From Crotophaga sulcirostris (taxonomy: Eukaryota > Chordata > Aves > Cuculiformes > Crotophagidae), in assembly GCA_013397455.1 (NCBI GenBank), contig VYZB01000291.1, positions 447,395-511,394 of the forward strand: a stretch of DNA of 64,000 nt, read 5' to 3'. The notes under the pieces were generated by a model. It did no database searches, was not told the origin of the DNA, and saw only the letters and a program-made list of their open reading frames with translations. Positions 61,265 to 64,000 of this stretch are shown here, one piece after another. The stretch's first letter is position 1. Each line of letters starts with the position of its first letter. The translations under genes were made by a program, and so were the position numbers.

Positions 61265-61320
61265 CAGTTAAAGGGGTGATATAAGGAAACTGAGGCACAA
61301 ATGTGGGAGATGACATATCT
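61265..61320 (-). mobile_element. MIR/L2-like tail, reverse orientation
   Basis: AAGGAAACTGAGGCACAAAT followed by GTGGGAGATGACATATC resembles the reverse complement of the MIR/L2 segment 'gtcacttaacctctctgtgcctcagtttcc'. Short relic; only the first 20 or so bases are convincing. Confidence 0.4.
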
Positions 61321-63063
61321 CTACTTCCAATCACTGTTTTAGTAGGAAAGAAAACTTCAATTTCTTTCCTACTTGCTGTCTCCCACTTTGCAAATGTGGA
61401 AGAACTGTGAATGATAATAAGGAAAGTGAATCACTTCCAGCACTTTAATATTCTTCTGCTGTTGCTGAATATCAGCTATAGGATTATAAGAGAAAATAAA
61501 AGCCAAAGTTTCCCAAGGCTGGAAAATAATAGATTTACTGAACATTATTAAGGTAAATAGCAGTAAGCCAGAGAAGTAGATTCTTGAAAGCAGAATGAAA
61601 GAGGAGGGAAAGAGAAAAAGAAAGAACCTAGGCAATTAAAATAAGAAGGGGTTAACAATTTTCAGGCCTTTCTGCTGTGTGTGTGTGTTCGCACTGTGCA
61701 CAGCAGAAATGCATTCACCTATGACATCCTTTGGCAAAAAAAAAAGGAAAAAAGAGAGAGAAAAAAAAAAAAGGCAACATCCCACAGTGAGGACAGTTGT
61801 CCCTACAGATTAGGAATATCCATCTTAATGTGCAACTTCCCCTGCACAGGTCAAAATTGCCAACAGCTTTAATGGGAGAAAATGCTCTGTTGACTGATTC
61901 ATTTCCACGTTTTGTTCCTGCTGCTAGACGGGATATCCTGTAAGGTGGTGAAAAGGGAGGGAAAGCAAGCACTGTATCAGTTTATGATTGACCATTATTA
62001 TTATTATTGTTGTTGAGATTTTTTTTTACACTGTTTTAAAGTTTGGTATTACATTTGTCTACTGCAATTCTCGTAACTTTTTTTCTCGGAGAGGCAACAA
62101 ATCATATCTCCGGGCTTGAACAGAGACGCCCCAGCTTTGGCAGACAATAATAGTGATATATTAAGAAACTCTGCCTTGGATCTCTCTGCAATCTTCTTCC
62201 TGCTTTTCCCATAGATATTTTACAGTCTCAACAGTGCCTTCAGATATTTAGGTAGCTGAACCTTCTATGGTAGGGTAGCTGCTGTCCGAGTGCTTTATAC
62301 ATCCCTCCTGTGCTGGGTCACAGGGACAGAAGGGATGTGTCCAGGCATTGTAACAATGAGAAGAAAAGTCCAAACAAGCTGTAGTCCACAGAGCAGCATG
62401 GTTGTGTTAGCTCAGTACCCACCTGGGGTATCATACCCCTCCAAGCCTCTGCTGGGGCATTGTTGTAGCAGGTGAGGAAGGGGAATTCACCCTTCACTTA
62501 GTGTTTGCAGTTATTCCTGCAGGGTCGCAAGCCCCTGCCTCAGCCCTGGTGAGGGTCAGATGGAGATGTTATGGTACATGCAATTTCACATACTGGAAAG
62601 GCTACTCTGCCATGACAGCTGTCTCACAAGCACTGTTCCTCCATTACGATGCTGCTTGTTGGGTTGTCTCTGTCTTGCAGATGACATTGTTGTGCTCCTA
62701 TGTACATAACTCCAGATGATCTTGCCAGTTGCATATGTAGAAGTGAAAGTGACACTTTGGGTCACACATCCAGAGTGTCCTGATGTGTGCTTTACGATTC
62801 TGAGCATCTTCTTTTCCTACCGAGGCCTGAGTAGGATCCTGCTGTTACCAGCCAGATAGGACTAATCACCAGTGAATGCTGTCAACTAGTGGAAGGCCTA
62901 GAAAAGACTAATAGCTCATTTTATACAATAATCTGATTCTGAAAGCAAATTGTTCTACATACTGTGACAAAAGGAGAGAAAAAAAATTACTTTAGTAAGT
63001 GGGTATGGCTGTGTCATGACGAGAAATAAATAATGTCGAGTGAAAAGTAACAAAAGCTTATGA
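61321..63063. other. Noncoding, nothing recognised
   Basis: Besides the A/G tract, 62000 has a short (ATT)n run. Frames are all below 90 codons. Confidence 0.6.
61736..61772. repeat. Poly-purine A/G tract
   Basis: A9, GG, A6, GAGAGAG and A12 in a row; a short (TG)n run lies 50 bases upstream at 61675-61688. Confidence 0.85.
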
Positions 63064-63110
63064 GAAGTGAGAAAGTACTGGTGAAAGTACTGGTGAAAGA
63101 AGTGAGAAAG
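63064..63110. repeat. Nested short direct repeats
   Basis: GAAAGTACTGGT occurs twice in tandem (63071-63082, 63083-63094). GAAGTGAGAAAG brackets the pair at 63064-63075 and 63099-63110. This looks like a local slippage duplication just upstream of the third CR1. Confidence 0.85.
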
Positions 63111-63189
63111 CCCTTGTCTAGGGAAGGCAACTTCAAACACATTCAAGACAATTGTAAAGAGGAAAGAACATAGAAGAATGATACCATGG

Positions 63190-63427
63190 GATATTGTAGT
63201 AAATTTAATTTACACCAGAAAACCATTCTCACAGTAAGAATAGTAAAGCAATGGAATAAATTTCCTGGCGAGATTACGGAGTCTCCATCGATGGAAGTCT
63301 TTAAGAATGGGCTGGACAAGAACATGTCAGGAATGATATAAATACCGTTGATTGTTCCATTGGGCAGAGGTATGCAATAGGTGACCTCTGGAGGTCCCTC
63401 CCAACCTTATTTTCCATGATTTCTATG
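63190..63427 (+). mobile_element. CR1 LINE 3' fragment (older subfamily)
   Basis: A third CR1 fragment, again on +. The frame from about 63252 reads WNKFPGEITESPSMEVFK and continues through a GLDKNMSG stretch, matching the ORF2 C-terminal pattern of the two other copies. The 3' part contains GGTGACCTCTGGAGGTCCCT and CCCAACCTTATTTTCCATGA, ending with a degenerate TGATTTCTATGG tail instead of the crisp octamer repeats at 9.3 kb. The TAGGTGACCTC and ACATGTCAGG segments resemble older CR1 subfamilies shared by birds, crocodilians and turtles, so the insertion is probably older than the other two. Left boundary uncertain by some tens of bases. Confidence 0.82.
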
Positions 63428-63767
63428 GGCAATCAGACAAATGATTGCTTGTTGAGCTAAATAATCATGTAGGAAGTATAATGTAATTGGAACACAAATG
63501 TACAGAGAAGAAAAGTGAAATGAACCTACTTCAGTCTCATTTCCCTTCACCCATTGCCCTCAAAAACTATCCCCAACAGATAACCCAAGCTAAGCAATTC
63601 TGCCAGTGGGGAGCTGATTACAGAATACATATGACCATTTGCTTGAAAAAGTGCAATCCCTATTCCATGGGAAGTCGGGATGTTTGTTTTTATTCTAAAA
63701 TGGGATGAAAAGTTGAATTATGAAAAAAAAAAGACTTTGAGGAAGAAAATGTAGCCAGGATATGAAT
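63428..63767. other. Noncoding, nothing recognised
   Basis: Short spacer between the third CR1 and the GACATTT-rich element. Confidence 0.55.
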
Positions 63768-64000
63768 GTTTTTGACATTTTACATCAAAACTAAACTCTT
63801 TGCCTGGAAATGTCAAATAAGAAAACATAATGCTTCTTTTCAAAATGTCGACATTTCGGACATTTCAAAATGTCGACATTTTAGAGATTTTTCAACACTT
63901 CGAAAAGTAGAAATGTCAAAATGTCACTTCAAAATCAAACATTTCATTCTGAATTTTCCCATCAGAAAATTAGAAATTTTCATCCAGTTTTGACATTTTC
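63768..64000. repeat. AAATGTC/GACATTT-rich element, cut by window edge
   Basis: About 230 bases are saturated with AAATGTC and its complement GACATTT (near 63773, 63808, 63843, 63857, 63866, 63912, 63919 and 63991). Two copies of the self-complementary core AAATGTCGACATTT occur, the second extending to the 16-bp perfect palindrome AAAATGTCGACATTTT. The texture suggests a repeat rather than unique DNA, and it runs beyond position 64000. The family is not one I can name. Confidence 0.6.

Noticed and set aside
1..64000. CRISPR arrays, rRNA/tRNA genes, bacterial operons, LTR pairs
   Set aside because: None of the required structures (regular spacers, cloverleaf A/B boxes, Shine-Dalgarno-led gene chains, paired LTRs) was seen.

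Overview
This 64 kb window looks like ordinary vertebrate intergenic or intronic DNA, most likely from a bird. It is AT-rich, CpG-poor, without operons or dense coding, and carries long homopolymer and microsatellite tracts. Three fragments of CR1 LINE retrotransposons lie at about 9053-9320, 45256-45522 and 63190-63427, all in + orientation. Each keeps the recognisable C-terminal reading frame of CR1 ORF2 (a W-N-x-x-P-x-E block). The first two end in the ATTCTGTG-type octamer tail typical of avian CR1. A crocodilian or turtle source is less likely but not excluded. I found no tRNA, rRNA, CRISPR, CpG island, LTR pair or confidently recognisable protein-coding exon.

Layout: 1-9050 is noncoding with a few protein-like but unrecognised open frames (1266-1613 minus; 3014-3293 plus) and an (ATAAA)n microsatellite. 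9053-9320 is the youngest-looking CR1. 9320-26600 is noncoding with a G4-capable tract, a 35-bp tandem duplication near 17.9 kb, a 15-nt G run near 23.0 kb and several worn ancient repeats. From 24 to 44 kb there are blocks that read like conserved noncoding regulatory elements (24.2, 26.6-27.0, 32.0-32.5, 35.5-36.1, 40.2-40.7 and 43.1-43.9 kb), interspersed with a foldback MITE relic (27.2 kb), a hairpin relic (29.4 kb), a MIR-like relic (35.0 kb) and a CTCF-like site (38.3 kb). 45-64 kb holds the two other CR1 fragments, a TTTTAGAATC-type tandem array (49.0 kb), one well-formed splice-flanked open exon candidate (51,740-51,887), an 18-bp perfect palindrome combining an E-box with two RBPJ-type sites (57,160), a run of ancient SINE-like relics (59.0-61.3 kb) and an AAATGTC/GACATTT-rich element running off the right edge.

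Functionally the best reading is a gene desert or large intron flanking a developmentally regulated gene, with scattered candidate enhancers and slowly eroding old repeats. That reading rests on sequence texture and motif recognition; conservation was not measured. I see no convincing new multigene system here.
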